Positions 1 through 10,100 of a stretch of DNA of 64,000 nt are shown here, piece after piece. The stretch is from Gordonia rubripertincta. Lineage in GTDB: Bacteria; Actinomycetota; Actinomycetes; Mycobacteriales; Mycobacteriaceae. Under the pieces are notes generated by a model. It made no database searches, was not told the origin of the DNA, and worked only from the letters and a program-made list of their open reading frames with translations. The stretch covers positions 4,588,001-4,652,000 of the forward strand of contig NZ_CP136136.1 in assembly GCF_038024875.1 (NCBI RefSeq), written 5' to 3'. The position numbers and the translations under genes were made by a program. Each line of letters begins with the position of its first letter. Within the stretch, counting starts at the first letter, position 1.

Positions 1-106
1 GGTACTTGACCCCGCCGGAGAACACCATCGCGACAACGCAGAGCACGACGAAGAGCACCGTCACGATCGTGACTGGCACTCCGATGGGGACGATCAGGCT
101 GTCCAT
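1..106 (-). CDS. Partial membrane protein, N-terminal 35 residues only
   Basis: Only the first 35 codons lie in the window; the gene runs off the left edge. The peptide begins MDSLIVPIGV and consists largely of one hydrophobic helix (about residues 5-29) ending in FSGGVKY, so it is an N-terminally anchored membrane protein. The start is an ATG at 104-106 preceded by AAAGGG at a spacing of about 4 nt. A possible -10 (TAGATT, minus strand, 167-172) lies about 60 nt upstream, without a convincing -35. The layout would fit a flotillin/SPFH-type protein, but that is a guess; no family can be assigned from this fragment. Confidence 0.6.
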   Translation of the reverse strand, partial: MDSLIVPIGVPVTIVTVLFVVLCVVAMVFSGGVKY

Positions 107-259
107 GTCACCCTTTCGATGGTCGCGCCGGACCCGGCCGGTTGTCGGCACAGGTCATCGTTGATCAATCTAGCCCACATCACACGGCCCGGTGCAGCGA
201 CCCCTACAGCGCGTCGTAGACAGTGCCCGAGCGGAGTTCTCCAGCAATGATCCCGCACC

Positions 260-859
260 TCAGGCAGCCCCGGCGTCGATGTACTGCATCCACGCCGGAT
301 CGATGTCCTTGACCGCGGCGATGAGCCCCCAGTGCCGGCCTTTCGGTGCGACCGGCCGGTTCCGCAGGGTCCAGCCGAGCTCGCTGAGCAGGCGGTCGGC
401 CTTGCGGTGATTGCACGACGCACAGCAGGCGACGCAGTTCTCCCAGTTGTGCGCCCCGCCCCGACTGCGCGGCACGACGTGGTCGATGGTGGTGGCGTGT
501 TTGCCGCAGTATCCGCACCGGAACCGGTCTCGATGCATCAGCGCCGCGCGGGTCATCGGGACGGTCGCGCGGTACGGGACCCGTACGTAGTTCCGCAGCC
601 GGATCACCGTCGGCACCGCGACCTCCGTCGCGGCCGAGTGGAACGCGCCTGCGGATTCGTCGGCGTGGACCAGGTCGGCGCGGCCACGCAGGATCAGGAC
701 GACGGCGCGGCGGATGGTGACCGCGCTCAGGGGCTCATAGGTGGCGTTGAGCAGCAGCACCCGGCGGCGCGTCCACGACCGTGACCCGGCCGCCGGCGAG
801 GCGGCACCTCCGTGCAGCCGCCTCACCTCGCTCGTCTGGTGATGTGACCGGTGCGTCAT
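260..859 (-). CDS. HNH endonuclease family protein
   Basis: This 199-residue protein has an N-terminal domain beginning about residue 30 (RRVLLLNATYEPLSAV) and a C-terminal HNH nuclease domain. The zinc/HNH signature is visible at about residues 114-155: RCGYCG, then TIDHVVPRSRGG, then CVACCASCNHRKADR, with two CxxC knuckles and the central D-H. The family is widespread in actinobacteria next to glbO; in M. tuberculosis the counterpart is Rv2469c. The physiological substrate is unknown; DNA cleavage or repair is the family inference. Mycobacterial relatives often start near the RRVLLLNA segment, so the first about 30 basic residues may not be translated. The gene is divergent from glbO. Confidence 0.85.
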   Translation of the reverse strand: MTHRSHHQTSEVRRLHGGAASPAAGSRSWTRRRVLLLNATYEPLSAVTIRRAVVLILRGRADLVHADESAGAFHSAATEVAVPTVIRLRNYVRVPYRATVPMTRAALMHRDRFRCGYCGKHATTIDHVVPRSRGGAHNWENCVACCASCNHRKADRLLSELGWTLRNRPVAPKGRHWGLIAAVKDIDPAWMQYIDAGAA

Positions 860-1008
860 TCGACCTCCCGCCAGGCCTGCGTGAACGGGTTGACCTGCAC
901 AAGTTCACCACGGACGCCGGCGTCGTGCAGCGAGAATCCGCCGCAAGACACCTCGATCGGACCCGCCGGCGGCACGCGACGTTGAGGCACCCCTCGGTCG
1001 TAGGGACA

Positions 1009-1437
1009 ATGGCGGCTGTGACTGGCGAATCCGGCAACTCCCCCGACCCGACCCCGCGGAGCTTCTACGAGGAGATCGGCGGCGCGGAGACGTTCCATCG
1101 GCTCACCGAGGTCTTCTATACCGAGGTGGCCAAGGACGAAGTGCTGCGCCCGCTGTACCCCGAGGAGGATCTCGGCCCCGCCGAGCGACGGCTGCGGATG
1201 TTCCTCGAGCAGTACTGGGGTGGTCCGCGGACCTACTCCGAGGAGCGTGGCCATCCGAGGCTGCGCATGCGCCACAACCCCTATCGCGTCGGCCCGATCG
1301 AGCGCGACGCCTGGCTGCGGTGCATGCACACCGCGATCGCCTCGATCGACGACGAGACCCTGGACCCACCGCATCGGCAGGCACTCGTCGACTACATGGA
1401 GATGGCCGCCCAGTCGATGATGAACTCACCGATCTGA
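1009..1437 (+). CDS. glbO: Group II truncated haemoglobin (trHbO)
   Basis: The protein of about 142 residues aligns almost end to end with mycobacterial GlbO (Rv2470). Shared segments include the core SFYEEIGGAETFHRL, the FLEQYWGGPRTYSE helix E/F region with the conserved Tyr and Trp, HPRLRMRH with the proximal His, and ERDAWLRCMHTAI. The family binds haem and O2/NO and is linked to oxygen delivery and nitrosative stress. Two starts are possible: ATG 1009 or GTG 1018. The AGGGA at 1002-1006 is better spaced for GTG 1018, so the protein may be three residues shorter. It is followed by aglA on the same strand, as in M. tuberculosis. Confidence 0.95.
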   Translation: MAAVTGESGNSPDPTPRSFYEEIGGAETFHRLTEVFYTEVAKDEVLRPLYPEEDLGPAERRLRMFLEQYWGGPRTYSEERGHPRLRMRHNPYRVGPIERDAWLRCMHTAIASIDDETLDPPHRQALVDYMEMAAQSMMNSPI

Positions 1438-1537
1438 GATCCGCGGGAACCCTCGGCTTTTCGCCACCCGAACTCTCGACACGCGCACGACGCGCCGATT
1501 GACCAGGATTTCTCGCCGAAAACTCAGGTAAGGCAGA

Positions 1538-3571
1538 ATGACCACGGTGAGCGATGAGACACCAGATGTTGTCCCCGCCGAGCCATCTGACGGGGGTCAG
1601 ACCGACGGCGCACACACCGACGTACCGGAGACCACGGGTACCGAGGGCAACGTGAGTGACTTGTCGGGAAACACCCCCGAGATCGCCGGAGACGCATCGG
1701 ATGCCGAGACCGTCGACGCTGTGAGCGCCGTCCCCACCGAGGACGCCGCGGCAGCCGACGATCCCGAAATCGACGATCGCGCAACCACAGACGCCGAGGC
1801 CGCCGACCCGGAAGTCGTCGATCCCTCGACGACCGATCCGGATGCCCTCGATGACGAGGCCATCGAGGCCGAGGCGGATGCCGAACTCGACCCGGACGCC
1901 GATTTCGTCCCTGAGGTCGAAACCATCGCGGCACGAGTCGAACCGGCCACCGTGTCGGTGCCCCAGCTGGACCCGACCGACACCACGTGGTGGAAGTCCG
2001 CGGTCTTCTACCAGATCTATCCGCGGTCGTTCTGCGACGCGAACGGCGACGGTGTCGGCGATCTCGCCGGTGTCATCGGCAAACTCGGATATCTCGAACT
2101 GCTGGGCATCGACGCGATCTGGCTCAGCCCCATCATGACCTCTCCGATGGCAGACCACGGTTACGACGTCGCCGATCCGCGCGACATCGACCCGCTCTTC
2201 GGCGATCTCGCCACCTTCGACGCCCTCATCGCCGAGGCCCACGCCCGCGACATCCGGGTGACGATGGACCTCGTCCCCAACCACACCAGCGATCAGCACG
2301 AGTGGTTCCGGGCCGCACTCGCCGCCGGCCCGGGCAGTCCGGAACGCGACCGGTACATCTTCCGCGACGGTCGCGGCGAGAACGGCGACGAGCCACCGAA
2401 CAACTGGCACAGCATCTTCGGCGGGCCGTCGTGGACCCGGGTCACCGAGGCCGACGGCAGCCCCGGACAGTGGTACCTCCACATCTTCGCCGCCGAGCAG
2501 CCCGACCTGAACTGGGAGAACCCCGAGGTCTTCGAAGATCTCGAGAAGACACTACGGTTCTGGCTGGATCGCGGGGTCGACGGTTTCCGCATCGACGTCG
2601 CGCACGGGATGGCCAAGCCCGCCGACCTGCCCGACATGGACCTGACCAAGACCGCGCTGCTCTCCAACGACGACGACGATCCGCGGTTCAACAACTATGC
2701 GGTGCACGACATCCACCGCAAGATCCGCAAGGTCCTCGACGAGTACCCGGGCGCTGCGAACGTCGGCGAGATCTGGGTGAACGACAACGAGCGATTCGCC
2801 GAATACCTGCGCCCCGACGAACTGCACCTGGGCTTCAACTTCCGACTCGCCAAGGCCCCTTTCGAATCCGAGGCGATCCGAGAGGCCATCGAGAACTCCC
2901 TCGACGCGGTCCTGTCGGTGTCGGGGACGCCCACCTGGACGCTGTCGAACCATGACGTCGCACGCGAGGTGACCCGGTACGCCCCCGCCCATCCCGCGAC
3001 CGGCGAACTCGATCTCGACCGCGGGACACGCCGTGCCCGGGCGATGCTCGTCGTCGAGATGGCCCTGCCCGGTTCGATCTTCCTCTACAACGGTTCCGAA
3101 CTCGGCCTGCCCAACGTCGACGATCTGCCCGAAGAGGCCCTCCAGGATCCGGTGTGGGAACGGTCGGGTCACGCCGAACGCGGCCGCGACGGATGTCGGG
3201 TTCCGTTGCCGTGGCAGGGTACCGAGCCGCCGTTCGGTTTCAGCTCGTCGGCCGACACCTGGTTGCCGATGCCGGAGTCGTGGCGGTCACTCACCGCCGA
3301 GGCACAGCTCGAGGACGTGGGCTCGATGCTGTCGCTGTACCGAGCGGCCATCGAATTACGTTACAACCGACCGGAATTCGCCGGCGACTCGATCGACTGG
3401 TACGAGGCACCGGAGGGCTGCCTGGCCTTCCGGCGGTCGGAGGGATTCCTGATCTGCGCACTGAACGCCGGCGAGGTCCCGGTTCCGCTGCCGCCGGGTG
3501 AGCTCCTGCTGATCAGTTCGCCGCTGGTTGACGGCATGCTGCCGCCCGACGCCGCCGCCTGGCTGGTCTGA
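1538..3571 (+). CDS. aglA: GH13 alpha-glucosidase with long acidic N-terminal extension
   Basis: This 677-residue protein is a family 13 alpha-glucosidase like Rv2471. The TIM-barrel begins about residue 151 (WWKSAVFYQIYPRSF). Conserved regions are DLVPNHTS, GFRIDVAHG (nucleophile Asp353), VGEIW (acid/base Glu411) and LSNHDVAR (Asp473). It should hydrolyse alpha-glucosidic bonds in maltose, isomaltose or trehalose-type substrates in the cytoplasm; the exact specificity cannot be read from sequence. The first about 145 residues are a low-complexity Asp/Glu/Ala/Thr-rich stretch (pI very low) absent from most relatives. No signal peptide is visible. The ATG at 1538 gives that extension; a shorter protein starting nearer residue 140 is conceivable, but no good internal start with a ribosome site was seen. 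Confidence 0.9.
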   Translation: MTTVSDETPDVVPAEPSDGGQTDGAHTDVPETTGTEGNVSDLSGNTPEIAGDASDAETVDAVSAVPTEDAAAADDPEIDDRATTDAEAADPEVVDPSTTDPDALDDEAIEAEADAELDPDADFVPEVETIAARVEPATVSVPQLDPTDTTWWKSAVFYQIYPRSFCDANGDGVGDLAGVIGKLGYLELLGIDAIWLSPIMTSPMADHGYDVADPRDIDPLFGDLATFDALIAEAHARDIRVTMDLVPNHTSDQHEWFRAALAAGPGSPERDRYIFRDGRGENGDEPPNNWHSIFGGPSWTRVTEADGSPGQWYLHIFAAEQPDLNWENPEVFEDLEKTLRFWLDRGVDGFRIDVAHGMAKPADLPDMDLTKTALLSNDDDDPRFNNYAVHDIHRKIRKVLDEYPGAANVGEIWVNDNERFAEYLRPDELHLGFNFRLAKAPFESEAIREAIENSLDAVLSVSGTPTWTLSNHDVAREVTRYAPAHPATGELDLDRGTRRARAMLVVEMALPGSIFLYNGSELGLPNVDDLPEEALQDPVWERSGHAERGRDGCRVPLPWQGTEPPFGFSSSADTWLPMPESWRSLTAEAQLEDVGSMLSLYRAAIELRYNRPEFAGDSIDWYEAPEGCLAFRRSEGFLICALNAGEVPVPLPPGELLLISSPLVDGMLPPDAAAWLV

Positions 3572-3578
3572 GAATCCT

Positions 3579-4265
3579 CTATAGAACCGTGACCGACAGG
3601 TCACGGTGACGCCGCTGGTACACCGAACCGTATCGGGCGTCGACCCGAATCCAGGCCGCCGACAAGCGGATCCGGACCGGTTCCGCGGCGTCGATGTCCT
3701 CGACCGGTGAGCTCTCGGTGACCGCGCGCCCGTCGCGGTCGCGGAGGAAACCCATCCCGGTCAAGGCGAAGAGCGAGCGCATGGTGACGACCGCGCGCAG
3801 CGCACCGTCCTCGGTCGAGACCTCGAGCACGCCCTGGTCGAGCACACCCGTGGCGGGTCCGTGAGCACTTCCCTCCTCGCGCGCCACGCGGGCGCCGTCG
3901 CGCGCCAGGCCGACGATGCTGCGGGCGGGCACGTCGTCGACGTGTCGGTAGCCGACGGATGCGGGAAGTGCACCGCGCCAGGCGGAGTCGAGGGAGAATC
4001 CGGGATCTACCGGTGCGCCTGCGGGAGCCGCGGCGAGCGCGGCGTGCAGCGATGCCGCGTCGCAGACGATGTCGGCTGGTGCCAGCTGCCCGAAGACCGC
4101 ACGGGTCGCGAGCACCTCGAATCCGGTGTGTGTCCAGAGTGCGACGAGTCCATCCGAGCGGGCGACGACGCGCACGACGGCGGCGTCGTCGAGCCGTTGG
4201 GCATGGGCGAGGAACGCCGACGCGTTGGAGCGATCCGACTCCGCGATCTGGATGAACCGTTCCAT
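3579..4265 (-). CDS. Conserved hypothetical protein (Rv2474c-like)
   Basis: This 228-residue protein begins MERFIQIAESDRSNASAFLAHAQRLDDAAVVRVV. It has no transmembrane segment or catalytic motif that I recognise. It overlaps the stop codon of the upstream thioesterase by one base (TGATG at 4263-4267), so the two are translationally coupled. Position and size match Rv2474c, which also follows a thioesterase-type gene (Rv2475c) in M. tuberculosis. The function is unknown; constant pairing with the thioesterase suggests a joint role, possibly in acyl-CoA handling, but this is inference. It is convergent with aglA, with only 7 nt between the stop codons. Confidence 0.8.
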   Translation of the reverse strand: MERFIQIAESDRSNASAFLAHAQRLDDAAVVRVVARSDGLVALWTHTGFEVLATRAVFGQLAPADIVCDAASLHAALAAAPAGAPVDPGFSLDSAWRGALPASVGYRHVDDVPARSIVGLARDGARVAREEGSAHGPATGVLDQGVLEVSTEDGALRAVVTMRSLFALTGMGFLRDRDGRAVTESSPVEDIDAAEPVRIRLSAAWIRVDARYGSVYQRRHRDLSVTVL

Positions 4266-4735
4266 CAGTGCTGCTTCGTGGACGTGTCGTCGCCGCGGCG
4301 GAACGAGTTCAGGTAGTCCTTCTGTTCCGGGGTGAGCCGTGCGATGCGCTGGCCGGCGACGTCGAAGGCGACGAGCTGGGTGCTGGCGACGACCGCCGGT
4401 TTCGATGCGGGATCGGCCCCGGCCGCGCGGACCTCGTAGCCGACGGTGAAGTCGACGGCGCGCAGGCGCTCGACGAACATGGTCACCTCGATCGGCCCCT
4501 CGGAGTGCCGCAGCTGTGCCTGGTACTTCACGTGCAGGTCGGCCACGAGGCAGCCGTCCCGCAGCGGCGCGGTGGGCCGGCCGTCGAGGAACAGCCACGG
4601 GATACGCGCCTCCTCGAGCAGCGTGACCATCCGGGCGTGGTTGATGTGCTGATAGACGTCCATGTCCGACCATCGCACCGGGACCTTCACCACGTAGCCG
4701 TCGGTCGTCGCGGTCCCCGAGTCCTCGTTGAGCAC
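4265..4735 (-). CDS. Acyl-CoA thioesterase, 4HBT hot-dog fold
   Basis: The 156-residue protein has the single hot-dog domain of the 4-hydroxybenzoyl-CoA thioesterase family. The segment RWSDMDVYQHINHARMV at about residues 22-38 carries the catalytic-type Asp and the D-x-Y-x-H-x-N signature. The family hydrolyses short- or medium-chain acyl-CoA; the substrate is not predictable here. It is the likely equivalent of Rv2475c. Translation starts at GTG 4735 with a GGATGGA sequence upstream, and the stop overlaps the ATG of the following hypothetical gene by one base. Confidence 0.88.
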   Translation of the reverse strand: MLNEDSGTATTDGYVVKVPVRWSDMDVYQHINHARMVTLLEEARIPWLFLDGRPTAPLRDGCLVADLHVKYQAQLRHSEGPIEVTMFVERLRAVDFTVGYEVRAAGADPASKPAVVASTQLVAFDVAGQRIARLTPEQKDYLNSFRRGDDTSTKQH

Positions 4736-4854
4736 GTGCGTTCCATCCCCTGTCGATCCGGATCTGCTGCTACGACGCCGTCGGGCGTCGCGGACTCAAC
4801 CCTACGCACGGCGGGCCCCGGCACCCCTGACGGGCGGTGACGACCGCGAGCGAT

Positions 4855-7138
4855 TCAGGCGGGACCGACCTCGACCCGCACGCCGTTGAGGACGACGGTC
4901 CCCGAGAGCGGGTCGAGCCGTGTCCCGTCGTTGAGGATGTTCACGTTGACCCCCGGTTCCGCGGCCGCCACGGAGAGGCGGGCCTCGGCGTCGTCGTGAC
5001 CCCAGCCGTGCGGCATCGAGGCGACTCCGGGCTTGATGTCGGTGGTGAGCTCGACCGGGACGGTCAGCGACCCGCCCGCGCCGCGGACCGTCGCGACGCC
5101 GTCGATGCCCAGGCGCGCCGCATCGTCCGGGTGCATCTGCAGGGTGCAGCGATTGGTCCCGCCGGTGAGTGCGGGCAGGTTGTGCATCCAGCTGTTGTTG
5201 GACCGCAGGTGACGGCGCCCGACGAGGAAGAGCGACGGATCGCCCGACTCGTGTTCGGCGTCGACTGCGGCACGCAACCGGGCGAGGTCCCCGATCAGCG
5301 GCTCCGGTGCCAGCTCGACCTTTCCCGACGCGGTGCGGAGCACCCCGGGCAGACGCGGGCGCATCGGACCGAGGTCGATGCCGTGCGGGGCGGCCAGGAC
5401 ATCGGCGAACGTGAGGCCCTCCCGTGCACCGAAACCGTCGCCGTAGGCACCGAGCCGCAGCATCATGTCCAGGCGGCGCTGGTGGCCCGGCGCTTCGGGC
5501 AGCATCGCCACGAGGGTCTCGACGTCGCGTCCGGCGACCGGCGAATGCGGGTCGGTCACCTCCTTGGCCAGGGTCGCGGCGATGACCTGCTCGTCGACGA
5601 GGCCCGGATCGGCGTCGACGCCCGCCCCGGAAATCCCGAGGATCAGGCGACACACGATGTCGATCTCGTCGGGCCGGCCGTCGGGTAGCGGCAGTACCCG
5701 CGGCGAGTAGCGGGCGTTCGCGCGTACGGCGAGGTTGTTGAGGATCGCGTCGAAGTGCGGGCTCTGGGAGGGGCGCGGCGGCGGCAGGATGACATCGGCA
5801 TGCCGGGTGGTCTCGTTGAGATTGGGGTCGACGCACACGACGACGTCGGCGGCATCGAGCGCGGTGGCCAGCCGGCGGCCGTTGGGCGCCGACAGCACGG
5901 GGTTGCCGGCGACCGTGACCAGTGCCCGCAGTTGCGCCTCTCCGGGTGTCTCGAACTCCTCTGCCATCGCGACGGCGGGCAACTCCCCCGCGACCTCGGG
6001 ATGTCCCCACACCCGGCTGCGCCAGCGGCCGGTCCGGAATCCGCGCCCCGGTCGGGCCGGACGGGGCGCGGGGGCGGTCGGCGCCGTCGGGAACATGACC
6101 CCGCCGGGCCGATCCAGGTTGCCGGTGAGGACGTTGACCACGTCGATGAGCCAGCTGCCGAGGGTGCCGAACTCGACGACCGTGGTGCCCAGTCGGCCGT
6201 AGACCGCCGCCGTCGGTGCCGCCGCGATCGCACGGGCGAGCGCGCGGATGGCCTCGGCCGGCACATCGCAGTACGAGGCCACCCGCTCGGGCGTGAGATC
6301 GACGATCTCTCTGCGTAACTCGTCGACACCTTGCACGTGGGGCGCGATTCCACCGAGCTCGTCGGCGACCAGTCCCTCGTCGAACAGGCAGGTGACGACG
6401 GCGGCCAGCAATGCGGCGTCGGTTCCCGGGCGTGGTGCGAGGTGGGTATCTGCCAGACGAGCGGTGCGGGTGCGCGCCGGGTCGATGACCGTGAGTCGTC
6501 CGCCGCGATGCCGGAGGGCGTTCAGCTTGCCGGGGAAGTTCGCGGCGGTGGCCATACTGCCGTTGGAGACAACGGGATTCGCGCCGATGATCACCAGGTG
6601 ATCGGTGCGGTCGAGATCGGGGACGGCGAAGGTCCCGGCGTGACCGAACAGCTATCCCGACGCCGCCTGCTTGGGCATCTGGTCGAGGGTGCCGGCGCTG
6701 AACACGTTGCGGGTGCCGATCGCCCGCGCGAGCAGCGGCGCGTACATGGTGCCCGCGATGGTGTGCGCCGACGGGTTGCCGAGGTAGAACCCGACCGACG
6801 ATCCACCGTGAGCGTCGATGACCGTGCGCAGGCGGGTGACCGCTTCGTCGAGCGCCTCGTCCCAATCGACCTCGACGAACCGTCCGCCCCGTTTGACCAG
6901 CGGGCGTTCGAGACGATCCGGGTCGTTGTCGAGTTGTGCGAAGCTCGCCCCCTTGGGACAGATGTAGCCATGGCTGAACACGTCGTCGGCGTCGCCGCGG
7001 GCACCGGTCACGTGCTCACGCGGGTGTCCGTCCTCTTCGGCGGTATTCCTCGATCGGGCCGCCGTGGACGTCGACAACGAGGGACAACCCGCAGGTCGCT
7101 TCGCAGAGCGGGCAGATTCGCGGGGCCGTGCGCGTCAT
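4855..7138 (-). pseudogene. Molybdopterin oxidoreductase broken by a frameshift and an in-frame amber codon
   Basis: Read as one unit this would encode a protein of about 760 residues of the molybdopterin-bis-MGD oxidoreductase (formate-dehydrogenase-like) family. The start ATG at 7138 gives the cluster segment ICPLCEATCGL, but that frame stops at 7016-7018 after 40 codons. The rest lies in another frame: GARGDADDVFSHGYICPKGA (fourth Cys), VDWDEALDEA and SAGTLDQMPKQAASG. That frame then hits TAG at 6652-6654. The same frame continues past the stop with LFGHAGTFAVPDLDRT and IIGANPVVSNGS to 4855, including GTNRCTLQMHPDDA and HGWGHDDAEARL of the C-terminal pterin-binding domain. Either the gene is decayed or the assembly has two local errors. 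It lies between the thioesterase and gdh genes, which I recall as adjacent in M. tuberculosis. Confidence 0.8.
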
Positions 7139-7199
7139 GAGCCCAGGCTAGGCCCGGGCATCGGGTGGCGGGGCCGAAACGGACCAGGGGGGAAACGCG

Positions 7200-10100
7200 T
7201 CAGCGAATCACACTCCGGAGTTGCCGTGCAGCGACCGACAGTGTCGCGAGGTCGAGGGTCCCGGTCTCCTCGATCTCATCGAGAACGGTGCGCAGGCGAC
7301 TGAGCCGGTTCGACTGGGAGGATTCCCATTCGGCGATCTTCTCGTCGCTCGACTCGTCGGGTTCGCTGACCTCGAGGATCTTGAGGGTGAGCGCCCGTAG
7401 CGCGCCGTGCATGTCGTCGCGAACCGCCAGCCGGGCGAGCGCGTGCCAGCGGTCGCCGTAGTCCAGGTTCGACACCGCGGTGAGCAGTTCCTCGAGTCCG
7501 AAGTGTTCCATCACCGCGAAGTAGAGGTCGCCGACCTCTTCGGGATCGCGGTCGGAGATCTCCGCGGCGTCGATGATGTCGAGCAGGCAGAACCGGTGCA
7601 GGCTGACGGCTACCGTCCGGGCGAGGTCGTCGGGGACCCCCTCGTCGACATACACGCGCACCCGGTCGGCGATGTCCTTCGCGGAGCTCTCCCCCAGCCA
7701 CCCGTCGACGGACGCGGACAACCGGGTGATTCGATCGGAGTAGCGGGTGATCTCGGCAGCCAGGGCGAGCGGCTGCGGACGGAACGCGAGCAGCCACCGC
7801 GACGCCCGGAACAGCAGCCGGCGGGCATAGAGCATCATCCCGTCGACGACCTCGGCCGGTGCCGGTGCGTGCCGGATGCTCTCGAAGACCTCGCCCATGC
7901 CGAAGATCCTGTTGGACACGACGTAGGCGCGGACACCTTCTTCGGTTGTGCACCCCGCGCCCTCGCTCAACCGGAACAAGTGCGTCATCCCGGCGTGATC
8001 GATGACGTCGTTGACGAGGGTCGTCGTGACGATCTGCCGTCGCAGCCGGTGGGAGTTGATCTGCTCGCCGTACGTCTCGCGCAGGGCTTGCGGGAAGTAG
8101 CGGGCGACGCGTGGGGCGAAAACGTCGTTGTCGGGGAGGTCGCTGGCCAGCAGGTCCGACTTCGCCTCGAGTTTGACGTGCGCCATCAGGGTCGCGAACT
8201 CCGGTGAGGTGAGTCCGCGGTGCAGCTCCCCCTCGAACCGCTTGCGGAGCTCCCGCGCTTGCGGAAGGGCTTCGAGCCGAAGGTCGATGCCGCGTTCGCG
8301 GGAGAGCTGGTCGAGCATCCGTGCGTGCACCTCGACGCGGGTCAGCTCGAAGGTGCGGCAGAACCCCAGCTCCGAGTTCTGCGAGATGTTGTCGGCGAGA
8401 ACGAGGTCGGCGACGTCGTCGGTCATCGATTCGAGCAGCGGGTTCCGGTCGCCGGGATCGAGCGCACCGCCCGACACCGCCGAGTCGAGCAGGATCTTGA
8501 TGTTGACCTCGTGGTCCGAGCAGTCGACGCCTGCCGAGTTGTCGAGCGCGTCGGTGTTGATCCGGCCGCCCGCGAGATCGAACTCGATCCGGCCGCGCTC
8601 GGTGACCCCGAGGTTGCCGCCCTCTCCGATCACCTTGGCCCGCACCTGATCACCGTCGACGCGGATCGCGTCGTTCGACTTGTCGCCGACGTCCCCGTGG
8701 GATTCCGTCGACGCCTTGACGTAGGTGCCGATCCCGCCGTTCCACAGCAGGTCGACCGGCGCGAGCAGGATCGCGCGGATCAGTTCGGGCGGCGAGAGCT
8801 CGTCGACGCCCTCGTCGATGCCGAGTGCGGCCGCCATCTCCGCACTGACGGGGATCGACTTGCGGTCGCGGGACCACACCCCGCCGCCCACGCCGATCAG
8901 ATCGGTGTCGTAGTCGGCCCACGACGATCGCGGCAGCTCGAACAACCTGCGGCGTTCGGTGAAGGATCGGTCCGCGACCGGGTCCGGGTCGACGAAGATG
9001 TGCCGGTGATCGAAGGCGGCGACGAGCCGGATGTGCTCGCTGAGCAGCATGCCGTTGCCGAACACGTCCCCGCTCATGTCGCCGATTCCGACGACCGTGA
9101 AGTCCTGCGTCTGGGTGTCGACGCCCATCTCCCGGAAATGCCGTTTGACCGATTCCCAGGCACCGCGCGCGGTGATGCCCATGGCCTTGTGGTCGTAACC
9201 GGCCGAACCGCCCGAGGCGAACGCGTCACCGAGCCAGAAGCCGTATGACTGTGACATCTCGTTGGCGATGTCGGAGAACGCCGCGGTGCCCTTGTCGGCC
9301 GCGACGACCAGGTAGGTGTCGTCGGAGTCGAGCCGGACCACACCCCGTGCCGGGATGACCTCGCCGGTCGAGCGGTCGATGTTGTCGGTGATGTCGAGCA
9401 GACCCGAGATGAACTGTCGGTAACAGGCGATCCCCTCCGCGCGCTGCGCATCCCGGTCGGTTGCGGCGTCCCCGGTCGGCGCCGGCGGGCGTTTGACGAC
9501 GAATCCGCCCTTCGCGCCGAGGGGGACGATGACGGCGTTCTTGACGGCCTGAGCCTTCACCAGGCCGAGGATCTCGGTACGGAAATCCTCCTTGCGATCC
9601 GACCAGCGCAGCCCACCGCGCGCCACCGCACCGAACCGCAGGTGGACGCCCTCGACCCGAGGCGAGTACACGAAGATCTCGTGCAGCGGACGGGGTTCGG
9701 GGGTCTGCGGGATCTCGCGGGGCCGGAGCTTGAACGAGATCACCGGACGATGCTCGCGAAACCCTTCACCGGTTGTGTCCGTCACGAAGTAGTTGGTCCG
9801 TGACGTCGCCGTCATGACGGCCGCGAAGGCCGACACGACGCGATCGGCGTCGAGACTCAGCACCGTGCCGATGTCGGCCCGGAGTTGCTCGCTCACCCGC
9901 TCGCGCCGGTCGAGATCGGCGGCGACCGGGTCGAAAGACGCCACGAACAGATCGACCAGCCCGCGGGTGATCTGTGGATGACAACCCAGCACGTTCGCGA
10001 CATGGGCTGTGCTGTAGGAGAATCCGCACTGCCTCAGGTACTGCCCGTAGGCACGCAGCATGGCCGCCGATCGCCAGTCCAGGCCGCAGCGGATGATCAG

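Noticed and set aside
6652..6654. Recoding of UAG (suppression) in the molybdopterin gene
   Set aside because: There is also a frameshift upstream, no recoding element is visible, and UAG recoding is not expected in this lineage.
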